From assembly GCA_022560025.1 (NCBI GenBank), contig JAFISE010000255.1, positions 1-35,209 of the forward strand: a DNA stretch of 35,209 nt. The letters are read 5' to 3'. How positions within the stretch are numbered: position 1 is the first letter of the stretch; every line of letters starts with the position of its first letter. The notes below the pieces were generated by a model. It was not told the origin of the DNA. It did not search any database and worked only from the letters and a program-made list of their open reading frames with translations. The position numbers and the translations under genes were made by a program. Positions 21,696-32,359 of this stretch are shown piece by piece. The DNA comes from Stagonosporopsis chrysanthemi. Its lineage: Eukaryota > Ascomycota > Dothideomycetes > Pleosporales > Didymellaceae.

Positions 21696-22518
21696 CTTAC
21701 GCGTCAAGTCGAGCTATGTCAATGCATTGAAATTTACGAATCGCACGATTACATCCGTTAATGAACAGCAAATTGATGAATGAACAAAGAGACTCAAAAG
21801 GACTTACTTCGAAGATCAAAAGAAATTCGGATATATGGATGAATTCAACTGAACGTGCTGTCCAATATTGCATTGACAAAAGGGAAAGGGGCTTAGAGAT
21901 CAGCTACCAGAATATTTGCCCTTTGTGAAGATCCGAAGAAGAACTCTCTGGGTCTAATGGCCTCGAATACCTACCAAGTCACACTAAGGATACGTCTTGC
22001 AGAGGTAAGTCATGTTTGTTCAGGTAATGAAGTTGGTGGGTTTGCATAGTGGAGCTTGTGCTCCGTCTCGATGACGACATTTCAAAGTCACGACCACCAT
22101 TGATTGTTGCGGTCGCTACGCGATTTTCAGCGCGTAAAATCAACATCTTCAGCCTCAAAATTAAGCAAACTGCTTGAGTTCTAGATGCACATCGGCAAGA
22201 TCGGGGTGGTTCATCCTCCACATGCACGACCAGTCCTGGTCTTAGCTACCACTGTAGTCAAAAGACACTAGAAGAACGTCAATTGACTCTGTACAGACCA
22301 ACGGACAACATAGCTTGCGCATGAACCACGGCCGAGCTGCGACAACCTCTCGTAATCCCTGCCCAGTCTCTGACCGAACCATGCAGAATGAAACAAATGA
22401 GTATGTTCACGGAAGATTAAATTGATGAATCCAGCACGAACAAGCGGGCATGCGATTAGTTTTAGCATCTATGAACTTCACAGCAAAAGATTCTATCTTG
22501 GCTAAACCATAGACTCTC
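21696..22518. other. 0.8 kb spacer between convergent 3' ends
   Basis: No gene, repeat or element recognised. Confidence 0.6.
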
Positions 22519-24692
22519 TTAGAATAGACTCAAAGATCGCCTCGACAGAGTGGAGTTGCTGCCTGTGGTAACATTCCCAAGTACCGTATCATTTGAGTCA
22601 GCCTGGTCGAGCCAAGTAGCCTTTAGCGACCAAACGGCAATGCTTGCGGTCACAGTCTCGTTCAGGCCAGCGGTCCTCACAATCAGTGTATCCAGTGGGC
22701 GAGTTGGGAAGAAGACATTTGTTGCAGTCGCTTCGCCTCCGTTGAAGAACATCTCAATGATAGACCGGTCGATTATTCCAGACAGACGGAACGCACCATC
22801 GCCGTTAGGGTCATAGAGTCCGCCATACGAGAATTTGTCGGTGAAGAGGGGGTTATCAAAACCGTTAGTATTGCCTCGGTCCATCCAAATGATAGGATCA
22901 CCGGATATGATAATGCCGCCCGAGACTGATTCACCAGACACGGAAGACAGAGCGGTAAAGTTGAGGGTGCCGACGAGGGAGTCGCCGCCTGACAGACCAG
23001 TGATGTTGGCCTCAAAGAACAGTGCGCCAGACTCAACTTGCGAGTAGTCAACAAGGATGGCGCCATTTCCAAGAGAGCTGTTTGAAGCGAGCTCGGAGTC
23101 AATAACTACGTCGATATTGGCCGGATATTGAACCATAGTCAGACCCTGCCTGGGTAGGTTTTTCAGGTAGTGTCCACGAGCGACAGACATCGCACTTCGG
23201 AAGCCATCGCCGAGTTCGTGACCCGCAGTGGGGACCACATTGGTGTACTGCCAGTTGCTCGCCCACGCCATGCTAATCTGATCTTGGTCCGACGGAATAC
23301 CGTAGAAGAATTGCCCGGCGTAGTTGTCCTTGCCAAAGTCGGTGAGCCTCGTTAAAGCATCGTCCGGAGTAAAGTGAGTCCCGTTGAAATCACCGAGGAA
23401 GTATTGAGTGACAGATCCGCCAAGAGGAGCACCAGGGTTGATGGAGATTGTCATTGCCCAGCGCGAGTCGGGCTCGCCGTCTGTAGCATTTTGGACGCTA
23501 ATCTCAACCATGTTCGGGCATTCGTACTGCAGGCCCGACAAGCCGTAGCGAGCTAGTGATGGTGTCAGAGAATCTCCATGGGTGCTGTACGTGTCTTACA
23601 AAAGTTCGAGGTTGGTGTCCAGTCAATCAGGTTCGGGCTCGTGAAAATGCCAACTTCGAAGTCAATCGGGTAAGCGACAACCTGCAGAGTTAGTTCTGAC
23701 CTCGTTTTGTAGGAAAAATTGATACGTACCATGACCCAGCTTTCAGTCGGCTCGTACCAAATGACCTTAGGGTCGCGGAATTGAGTAGGATTCGTTCCGC
23801 CTGGTCTAATCACGGGATTGTTCTCATACTTTTCGAAAGTGTATCCGCCGTCGTAGCTGAATGCAATATCCTGAGTTTGCTGCTGCGGTGTGTTGATGGT
23901 ATAGATTGCTGTATTCTGGTCAATTCTTATATTATCGAGCAACAAGGATCAGGATACTGACCCACTACACCGTTAGTCTGATTAGGCTGGAATGCTGTTA
24001 ACGAATGAAGTTGCGACATGTAGATTTTTTAGCACGTACAAACATGCCACTCGTATTGTTAGCATCAATGACGGCGGATCCGGAGAAAACGCCCTCTTCT
24101 TCCGAGCCTGGAAAGATAGCAATCTGTTGGTTCGTCCAAGTGAAGAGGTCTGTGCTAGTTGCATGACCCCAGTGCTGTTCGCCGGCTGTCGCTAGTCAAC
24201 CTTCAGAACATATGTAGAGGATTGTGGGCAACGAACCAACATTGGCGGTAGGGTTGTCTGGTGCTTATTAGTGACGAGCTTCGCATGTATAAGAGGGTAA
24301 GAACACGCGACATACACTGATAATACAGGTGATAAACGCCTTCGGCGTCAACAAACATACCGTTAGGGTCGTTCATCTACAAAAGGTGTCAGTTGTTGGA
24401 CCCGCAAGTTCCTTCTCTGGTGACGACGTACGAAGCCTTGAGGTGGGCTGAAATGAACCTGAGGACGATACGCTCCACCATAGTTGCCGGGTAGGGGTGT
24501 CTCGGTCGGTATATTTGACTGAGAGAAAGCCGATGTGGCAGCTGATTCTGTTGCCGCAACACCAGAAGAAACAGCAGACCCAACAGCAGACGCAGCACTC
24601 GAGGCAGCGGACGTTGCGCTAGAAGAACCCTGCGCAACAGTGGAAGCTGTAAGACCTACCACTGCCACAAGCAGCGAAGTGCATGTTTGCAT
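22519..24692 (-). CDS. Secreted GH32 glycoside hydrolase (invertase/inulinase/levanase type)
   Basis: Hydrolyses beta-fructofuranosyl bonds in sucrose or fructans outside the cell. Eight exons: 24692-24432, 24376-24316, 24257-24237, 24185-24040, 23986-23962, 23908-23730, 23681-23600 and 23552-22519, giving 602 residues. A signal peptide (MQTCTSLLVAVVGLTASTVA) is followed by a Ser/Ala-rich linker to about residue 65. Catalytic residues are nucleophile D90 (MNDPNG, 88-93), transition-state stabiliser D217 (FRDP, 215-218) and acid/base E269 (YECPNM, 268-273). QYNP at 107-110 and HWGHATSTDLFTW are also conserved. The C-terminal third is the beta-sandwich module ending in RRSLSLF. The start chosen is the first true ATG; an upstream GTG is not used. 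Introns of 47-58 nt all keep frame. Two exons are only 21 and 25 nt. Sucrose versus inulin or levan preference cannot be read from the motifs alone. Confidence 0.94.
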
Positions 24693-24756
24693 ATTGATGA
24701 TTTTCACTCAGTATCAACGTTGGTGTAAGCAAAAGTATCTCTAAGTATTGCTGCAA

Positions 24757-24762
24757 TTTATA
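24757..24762 (-). promoter_or_regulatory. TATA box of the GH32 gene
   Basis: TATAAA on the minus strand lies 64 bases before the ATG at 24692, directly downstream of the nearest CreA-like site. Confidence 0.65.
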
Positions 24763-24772
24763 GAGACGATTC

Positions 24773-25260
24773 CCCCGCGCTTCGGCATGGCACGGTGGCC
24801 CCATGGCACCAGCTTGGTGCTGGACCGTGACGACATGCCCCGCAAACGTGGAGGAAGAAAACACTGCTTGGCTTGCGTTCCTGGCTCTGCAAGGTCGTGA
24901 TGGTCGATCAGACTGACGCTCCGGGACAATACGCGGGAAGATGAGCGCATACGTACCATTGCATCACTAGCGCGCTTTTGATCCCCGCAAATTTGACTGA
25001 AAACTTCAGGGGTTGGCATGAGTGGAAGCTGACTTTGGAGTTTGCGGTCAGCAGGGTGCATGAGAACATGCAAGCTACTCTGAACATGCATGGAGTTCAG
25101 CTATCTGCAGTCTGTGGCTGCAGAAAGTCTGTCACGAAGCGAATCACATTCCAGCGGAAGTTTTGCAGCACGGGCGCATTACGGTAAACCGTTAGCCGAG
25201 CATTCAAGCTTGCGGGTGGCTAGAGAGGGGAACTCTCCAACAATGATATGACATGCGGGG
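24773..25260. promoter_or_regulatory. Four CreA/Cre1-like sites (GCGGGG) upstream of GH32
   Basis: GCGGGG, which fits the CreA consensus SYGGRG, occurs on the minus strand at 24773-24778, 24838-24843 and 24983-24988, and on the plus strand at 25255-25260. CreA is the fungal carbon catabolite repressor and commonly controls invertase and inulinase genes. Binding here is inference. Confidence 0.5.
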
Positions 25261-25601
25261 CTGTCTCTGATCAATCTATATCTTGAGCTCTTGTCTACCG
25301 GTGACGACAAAGCCAACCATCTTGGGGCACCGAAAAGCTCCAAATACGCCCATGCTCACAAAGCGAACGTCAGGCGAGAATGACTCCCTACATTGTGAGA
25401 TACGGCTCAATCTCAGAGGCCTGACCGTCGAATGCCGAATGTTGAACAGGACGCTTAGAGGTGGAGACGAAAATGAGGCTCTGCTGTCTTGGCCACCCCA
25501 CTTTTATGCAACGAGTCATTTCTTGGCATGATGAGGTGACAATTTTTCGTCGCCCGCATAGGCAGTACGACCTTTGCATTGACCACCTGTCTGTTAGCTG
25601 C

Positions 25602-27159
25602 TTACTTAGTACTCCGAAGGCCGGTACTCTTTGCAAACAGACTTGCGACTATTGCTCCATCAGCGATTCCTGTCGTCGTGACGAACGCGTACGATATTTC
25701 ATTGTGGTACACCAAGCGGGCTTTGAGCTGAACATCTGTAGGCAGAGTCTGCAGCGCAGTTACAGAGTGTCGGACTTTGGTGATGATCTGACAAGGGTCA
25801 GCTACGGTTTGACACTCGCTACTATCACTAACCTTTTCTTTTTCTGCGATGCCCAATAGAGCATAGGGAAGTCTCAGTTTGAGAACATTCTGTACAACCA
25901 AACCGGTAAGAGCCACACCCCACATACTGCCCAGTGAGCGAACGAGATACACAATAGAAGCCGACACGGCATGATCTGGAGCACTCTAGTCGCCTCACAG
26001 ACGCAAGACTCCAAAAGCACTTACTGAAGTGATCGCAAGAGGCGAGTGTGGTAAAGAGTACTGCTGGGTAGACGATGCCCTTACCAAGATTTCTGGGAAA
26101 GATAAAAACAATGTGCTTTCAAGTACTGTCGTAGAACCCAAAAGAAATCATCAGGGCGTTCCCCTAGGTCATCAGAACCGCACCGACTCTGACCAAGGGA
26201 ATAAGTTCATGCCATCATGACATGACCACACCAGCAATGACGCCACCTATAGGTGCTAGCAGTGATGGAATTGCAAGGCGGGTACCAGCCTCAGTTGCCG
26301 AATCTAGGAGCACAACTTGGAAGAAAAGCGGAAGCGTAAAGAAACAGGCGTAGGTAGCCGTTCCCGCGCAGAAGTTCACGGTTTGAATTGCGACAGGATT
26401 CCGTCCGTGAAGCTGTCGCAAGGAAATGATGGGGATGGCAGTAGTTGTGGCTTCCGTCCATAAGAAACTCCCAAGCAGGAAGGTACTGCAGACCAAAGAA
26501 ACGATGACCCATCCACTGCTCCAAGGAAGCTCGGTGCCTCCAAGGCTAAGACGAACGAGCTGGATTGAGACGGCCAAGACCAACAAACAAGCTCCTGCAA
26601 AGTCCACACATGTTCTGATGTCTTGTCAGCTCACGTTCGGCTTGGTCGGGTCGTCGATCACAAGCCAACCAACGAATAGAGCGACCACAGAGATAGGAAC
26701 TTGTAAAAGGAAGCACCAGCGCCTGTGGGAGTCAGAAAACATGCTCATGAACAATGGTACTTGTTTGTATATACCACCCGATCGAATTGGCAATAACACC
26801 TCCGAAGCTTGCGCCGCAGATGAATCCGAATCCAAACATGCCATTCTGCAGCGCTTGATACATCCCTCTTCTCCGGAATCGGATCATGTCCGAGTTGACA
26901 ATAGTTGCTGTGAAGCTTGTCACTTCGTGTCACATTCTCTAGCTGAAAAGCAGCGCAATAATCACCAGCTGGCGATGGCATATGTTGCTGCAGTGATTGT
27001 TGAGTCGCAACCATAAACCAAAGCGTTGGCAAAGTTTGCAAGCTCAATCCAGATAAAACCGCGCGGGGACGTCCAGCGGTCTTCATCTGGTTCCTTCTGT
27101 AACGGTGTGTCTTCTTGTGCCCTTTCGTCATCAGGTTGGTTAGTCTGAAGTAAGGTCAT
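25602..27159 (-). pseudogene. Decayed MFS transporter (DHA2, 14-TM type) with internal deletion and in-frame stops
   Basis: The remnant starts with an intact N-terminus (27159; WIELANFANALVYGCDSTITA, TM1), but after TYAIASW a stop follows and the next recognisable block, TATIVNSDM...RGMYQALQNG, begins about 40 bases later. In intact relatives roughly 75-90 residues (TM2 to TM4) lie between them. A normal intron (26774-26723) restores IGW|RWCFLLQVP. Downstream, the frame continues through family-like sequence but is broken by stops at 26628-26626, 26217-26215, 26166-26164 and 26121-26119. The last part, SASIVYLVRSLGSMWGVAL to GLRSTK, contains a good 45-nt intron (KEK|IITKVRHSV) and a normal end. 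An intron-like gap near 26035-25995 leaves the frame wrong. At least three stops could come from Trp or Arg codons by C-to-T or G-to-A transitions. Confidence 0.85.
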
Positions 27160-28501
27160 CTTGGTCCCGTGTGGGAGTCTTGAGGCTTGGGGTGCAGGCT
27201 GACACGACTGTCAAACTCGTGATGTGGTTCGCGGACAGGCGGCGTACTCAACGTAGAGGTATTTTCAAGTAGTAGTTGAGAAACTGCTGGCTACAGCGCC
27301 ACACGTCGATTCATTTGCGCGATTGGTTGAATGTGCCGTTAGCTCACGTGAGCCCATGAAACGCCGTCCTGCCACCAATCTTCTCCTGTGCAGCGTCAAA
27401 GCACGCAATCGACATCACTTTTGACGTCTCTTACAACAACAGATATTTGTAGACGTGGCGGACTGCTTTTGGGATGTGTGCAATAATGGCAGTCAAGGAA
27501 TCACGAGCAGCAGCAGGTTAAAACGATGGCAATAAGATCGTCTCGCGTTGCGATTCCTTGAGCTTCTTGCAGCCCTCGCTGAGCAACCTTCATCGCAATG
27601 TCTGATCATCCGAAACCAACAACAGCCGCCTAGTGTTCATTGGGTTCATCGATTCGAGATCGCATGGATACCCTCTATCTGTCTATCGCCCGTCGCAACG
27701 GAGAGCGAGCTCGGAATTGAAGGCCGCGCAACGGGAGACGAAACGGAATATTGAGCGTAGATACACTGTTCTTCACACTGTTGATCGACACGTCCAGACC
27801 CAGTGGCGATGCTTTTGAAAATTACACCCCCTTGCTGTCCGGCAGGCTGTTCGCTGTCCAACAGACAGAATGAGAGGCTTCCAAGACGCCCATTGCTGTG
27901 TGAGCACGATACCCCGAGAACCGAAGCATGATAGTATAGCATAGCCTCGTTTGCTGGGCAATCGCTGAGCGATCACGATGATCAGAGCGCCAGAACGACA
28001 TGCCCTTGGCGGATGCGATCGGATAGCGCCTAGACAAAGCGGTAATTTCCCAGAGCTCACAAGACGCGCCGGGTAACTCACCGCATTAGGAATGTCGACA
28101 TGCGAAGGATGGAGCGAATGTCTGAAAATCAGATAAAGGATCATAACACAACAATCGCAACATTTGGTCGAGCACAATGTGATGAAAAGGGCATTTACTA
28201 TGCGGTACAGCTCGCCTTGTGGAAGGTGTGAAAGGAAAGCCAAGGCTTGGCCGAGTCGCACCAGGCACTATAGTTGGTTGTACACCGAGATGCGCCGAAG
28301 CATGCTACCGCACCTCATGTTGCTCCTTCATTCGAGAAGGGCCGCAGCAATCATTGCGCCAATGTTCGTGGGCGAAGAGCGGGAGGTGCTCTGAAGTATA
28401 GAAGAGCCAGCAGTGCCCCTCGAAAAGATAGGACATTCGCTCTTTTACCCAACAATTATTTCAGTCCTCAGAACTTTCGAGTGGACAGACCAAATCGAAC
28501 T
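27160..28501. other. 1.3 kb spacer between divergent MFS pseudogene and FAD oxidase
   Basis: No gene recognised. The frame at 27773-28261 (minus) is Cys/Ser/Arg-rich without a motif. A TATA-like GTATAG at 28396-28401 lies about 100 bases before the oxidase ATG. Confidence 0.55.
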
Positions 28502-30063
28502 ATGGCGCCTTCCGAATTATACAAGCATGGTCTGCTTGGACTGCTTTGCCTTGCACCAACTCTTGTGCATGGCCAGGGCAACAAAGCAGACAAAATCCAC
28601 ACCTGTCTCACAAGCGGAGGTGTGCAGGCGACGATATCAACAGACGATACCTGGGCCAATGACACAGCGTCTTTCCAATTCCGAGTCCCACGACAGCCTG
28701 TCTCGGTCGCTTTTCCGGAAACAAAGGACGACGTTGCTCTGGCTCTGGGATGTGCTCGCAACGCATCCGTGAAGGTATCGGTCCTTGGTCGTGGACATTC
28801 TTTCCAAGGCTACAGCTTCGGCACTCCCGGAAACCTCGTCATCGACATGGGGGCGTTCACCGATCTGAGCTTCGATAAGGCCACAAACCAGTTGACCTTT
28901 GGCGGAGCGGTCAATGTTGGCCCGGTAAGCCTGAGAGCATGCATGTGGCGAAATAGTACTAATCAATTCAGGCTGCCAAGTACGTCTACGACAACTTTGG
29001 CCGTCACTTCCCGCACGTAAGAGGTTCTCATGTCGGTCTTGTTGGAAGTTCGTTTGGCGGTGGCTATGGTACCACCAGCAGACTTCTCGGTATTCCTTCG
29101 GACAACCTGGTTTCCGTTGAGTACATGCTGTACAACGGTACTATTGTCAACGCGGGTCCTGGCTCAGATCTCCTCTGGGCAGCCCAGGGCGCTGGTTCAA
29201 ACTTCGGAGTTGCGCTGTCTGCAACGACCAAGACGTTCGAGCTTCCTTACAACGGAGCCGTAAGCTACTCGCTCGCCCTCGGCGAGATCGACACTGATAC
29301 TGCTTCTGCTGCGCTTCTCGCGATCCAGAAATGGGTTGTTAGTGGTCAGGCGCCAAACGCTCTTTCCCTGCGCTTCGGCTTGGGCAACTTCGCGTCTGCT
29401 GGGTTCTTCTATGGTTCGGAAGCAGACTTCGACTCTGCCTTTGCGCCCCTTGTCAAGTCTCTCCGATCCATCAGCCCTGCTGTCAACCTGACAAAAACCA
29501 TCCTTCCATCGTTCTGGGAGTCGGAGGTGTCTGCAACTGGCAGTGGCATGAACCTGCCTACTGGAGGCACGCTTGGCGGCCGCGCTTCGCTGGTCCAATC
29601 ATGGACCACGACTAACAAACACCCACTTACCCTGCCACAAGCAAAGGCTCTGCTGAACGGGTACCATGCCCTGAACCGCACCGATATCACGGGCTCTGGT
29701 TTCATCGACCTGTGGGGCGGAGTCAGCCGTGACATCGCCGACAGTGATCATGCCTTCGCGCACGGTAACAACCTCTGGCTGGTCCGTGTTGACGGCGTTG
29801 GAGTCGGTGGTGTCTGGCCAAGAGATGGTGTTGCATACATGCAGGACCTGCTCAAGCCTTTTGAGAACGCTTTGAAGAAGTCGGCACCGCTCCGCAGCTT
29901 TGTCAACTACGTCAACTCGGAACTTAGTGTGAAGGAATGGAGCTCCAGACTCTACGGCGCCAACTATGCAAGGCTTCGCAAGATCAAGACTGCCGTCGAC
30001 CCCACAGGCCTCTTCTCTGGGTTTGGTCTCGCGATCGAACCTGCTCGCACCGCGCGCTCTTAA
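28502..30063 (+). CDS. Secreted BBE-like FAD-dependent oxidase
   Basis: Member of the VAO/BBE flavoprotein oxidases, which oxidise sugars, alcohols or alkaloids and release H2O2. Exons 28502-28924 and 28972-30063 (47-nt intron, CTAAT branch, phase 0) give 504 residues. A signal peptide ends near 24 (LVHGQG). The FAD_binding_4 domain contains GRGHSFQGYSFG with H99, the expected 8-alpha-histidyl FAD attachment residue, then GGGYGTTSR at 170-178 and the GAGSNFGVA loop. The C-terminal BBE motif reads YGANYARLRKIKTAVDPTGLF. The segment RGSHVGLVGSSFGG (158-171), where bicovalent members carry Cys (GTCP-like), has no Cys, so FAD is probably bound through His only. N-glycosylation sequons are frequent (NDT, NAS, NGT, NLT, NRT). 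Start ATG is followed directly by the signal peptide; an open frame upstream reflects the leader only. Substrate unknown. Confidence 0.94.
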
Positions 30064-30855
30064 CATCTGGCTGTTCTCATGTCGTTTGGCTCACTTGATT
30101 CTGTCCAAGACACATGTACTTGAATACCTAAACCCCTCTCAGTCAACGAGAGGACTTCTTTCATGTCTATATTTAGAACCATCTTTACATGCTTAGCAAA
30201 TATATCATTATCTCAACATTGGTTCGATCTCTTCTACATTATCATACCGCCAACATCTTTATCACAATTCTGCTGATATACAGGTCGTGGTCTAAGTAGT
30301 GCCGATTCACCTGAAACAGCTGGACAGTAGTTTGAGACGTTGCGGTTCGTAATCGAGGTACAGAATAGCAGCTGACTATAGAATAGCAGATGACTTGATC
30401 TGAACAGGTAAATCAATTTGCCAGTACTCGAAGATAGAGATGCTGACAGCAGCTGTTCCTCTTCAGCGTAAGTTTCTATCACGGCTGGTAACCTCGAGGA
30501 ATGACTCACCCTGAAGTCCGGACATTGCATCCCGGTGAACCACACCAGGTTGGGATTCAAGATTTGACGGGTTGATCATCAAGACAATGTTCAATGCTAG
30601 GTCAATGATCCCAAGGTAGGTTTTTACTTTTACATCATAAGATTATAGCAAAGCGGTTAATTAGTTCTCATCGCGCTAGCTAAGTTATCCCTGCACTGGT
30701 TTTGGTAAAGTATTACTAGGTAGCATAGTTGAATGAGAAGAGTCTGTACTGGTGACCAGACAGCTAAGGACATCGACTCTCTACAGCGATTTGTATCGAA
30801 GCAACAACCGTCGGTATCGATACATAGCCTGCTGGGTGCCCAACCACCAAAGCAA
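30064..30855. other. 0.8 kb spacer between convergent genes
   Basis: No gene recognised. A short imperfect direct repeat AGAATAGCAG(C/A)TGACT occurs at 30362 and 30380. Confidence 0.55.
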
Positions 30856-31125
30856 CTAAGGCGTGAATGAGAACAATATCTCGGTCCTTCGTTTCGAGTT
30901 AGCTAAGACAACACGAACAATGGGACAAGAGTGTAATGTACAAGGGTTCGAGCAGCTCGATCCAATACCTACACACCATGATTCAGTGCGGCAGTATATC
31001 CATCCACATTCTATTTCCTGAATTGCGGTTGCCGCTGGTGCTGCAATCGCTGCGTCTGTAAGGATAAAAAGGAGCAGGAGCAGCATAGCAGAAGCTCTAT
31101 TAGTGGAGGAATGAAGAGCAGACAT
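30856..31125 (-). CDS. Small secreted cysteine-rich protein, 89 residues
   Basis: Single-exon frame starting at ATG 31125 in a good context (TTGACAATGTC). Residues 14-29 form a strong signal-peptide core (MLLLLLFILTDAAIAA) with likely cleavage near 28-34. The mature part contains six cysteines at 40, 45, 51, 58, 62 and 67 in the pattern C-x4-C-x5-C-x6-C-x3-C-x4-C, packed into 28 residues, followed by a basic tail (SKRRTE, 77-82). An A/C-rich leader (CAATACACTCAAATCAAG) precedes the ATG, as in many fungal secreted-protein genes. I recognise no family. Small cysteine-rich secreted proteins in fungi may be effectors, antimicrobial peptides or surface proteins, and the sequence does not choose between these. 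An intron near the 3' end cannot be excluded. Confidence 0.5.
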   Translation of the reverse strand: MSALHSSTNRASAMLLLLLFILTDAAIAAPAATAIQEIECGWIYCRTESWCVGIGSSCSNPCTLHSCPIVRVVLANSKRRTEILFSFTP

Positions 31126-31745
31126 TGTCAAGGTTCTTGATTTGAGTGTATTGGAAACTGTTCGCGAGATGTGATTGCGTCAACGGAGAGAGGATTGGAG
31201 TAGACAATGTAGATGCTTGAGGGGGCAAGTCGCCTTTATCACCGCTGTCTAAGGAAATATCGCGGGTCAGATGCTATCCAGAAGTCTGTTCGCATTCTCC
31301 TCCAATGATTGGTGTCACCATAGCGAGGAATGTGAAGGTGGACTGACATATTTTGCATGGGCGAACAGAAAGCCCCCGCTGTGTTGCTTTGAGTTGTGCT
31401 CAGATGTCAGCATGCCGCACACCGCAGAAAGTAGCTGAGAACAGCTGGTCCGAGATCTTCGCCTTAAGCTGCTCATATTAGATTGTCTCCGTGGGATAAC
31501 CGCTTGGAATGAGTGTTACAGGGGTCTCCAGCCATGAAGATAACTGTCTTTTCCTGCACGGCTGCAAAACCAAATGCTATACGTTACGTAACATGGCCAC
31601 TTTCTTTGTATTTGCTTGCAAGAAGTCGATTACTCGAGTACGTAAATAGAAATTATCAAAGCATGTTTGGTGCACACAGAAGTTCGAATCTGCTACCTGG
31701 GGACTGTTCAGCCTTTAATTCAGACTCCTTCTGCTCCCGTGAAAG

Positions 31746-31825
31746 TCTATATCTTTGTCTATATCTTTGTCTATATCTTTGTCTATATCTTTGTCTATAT
31801 CTTTGTCTATGTCTTTGTCTATTTC
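31746..31825. repeat. 12-bp minisatellite TCTATATCTTTG
   Basis: Five perfect copies (31746-31805), a sixth with one A-to-G change (31806-31817) and a partial seventh. The unit length is a multiple of three, so it reads as a repeating tetrapeptide in each frame, which explains the odd open frame across it. Confidence 0.95.
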
Positions 31826-32339
31826 AACTTATAGTATTGGTAATCATCCGTCGCTAGCCCTGCGTTTTGGGCCCTGAAGAATGTGTTCATCAGTCGAAAT
31901 GTTCGAAGGACAAAGTACGGCATCGCAAATTAACGTCCGCACAGCGTTGGCTATCTACCAAGCTTACTGCAGTAGATGGGCATGTTGTAGCTGCAGATTT
32001 GTGGCCAAAACCATGTAGGAATTGTTACCTAACTGGCTAACCAACAATCCGGATGATCATTAGGCAGGTCGCAGCAGCAGTCAAATATGTGAGAGTGACC
32101 ATTGCGTAGCCTCCGGGAAAGACGCGAGCAGCATGCAAAGAAACAGTGAATACCACTAGCTGTGATATCACATCTTTGTTAGACTATCGCAGATGGCTAA
32201 CAGATTGTGGCCCGAATTGTACGGCGTAGGCTTACATAGAAGAACACACCACCATTATCTCGATCCAAGATGCGCAAGGCTTTGCTTTTGAATAGCATTC
32301 CAATGTGTGGATGGCAAGGTATTGCGAACATGTAACTGG

Positions 32340-32359
32340 GAATTTTCATTTGAAAATTC
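32340..32359. repeat. Perfect inverted repeat, 9-bp arms, 2-base loop
   Basis: GAATTTTCA at 32340-32348 and TGAAAATTC at 32351-32359 are exact reverse complements separated by TT. Confidence 0.95.

Noticed and set aside
14604..30063. Secondary-metabolite gene cluster
   Set aside because: No PKS, NRPS, terpene cyclase, DMATS or pathway regulator is present, and the only transporter is a pseudogene.
31678..31702. tRNA-like T-loop GTTCGAATC
   Set aside because: No matching acceptor, D or anticodon stems around it.
5464..31825. CRISPR-like arrays among the short tandem repeats
   Set aside because: Units are head-to-tail microsatellites or minisatellites without unique spacers, and the genome is eukaryotic.
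31513..31857. 114-codon frame ending in a repeated LYLC tetrapeptide
   Set aside because: The repeat peptide is produced by the 12-bp minisatellite; no signal peptide or domain.
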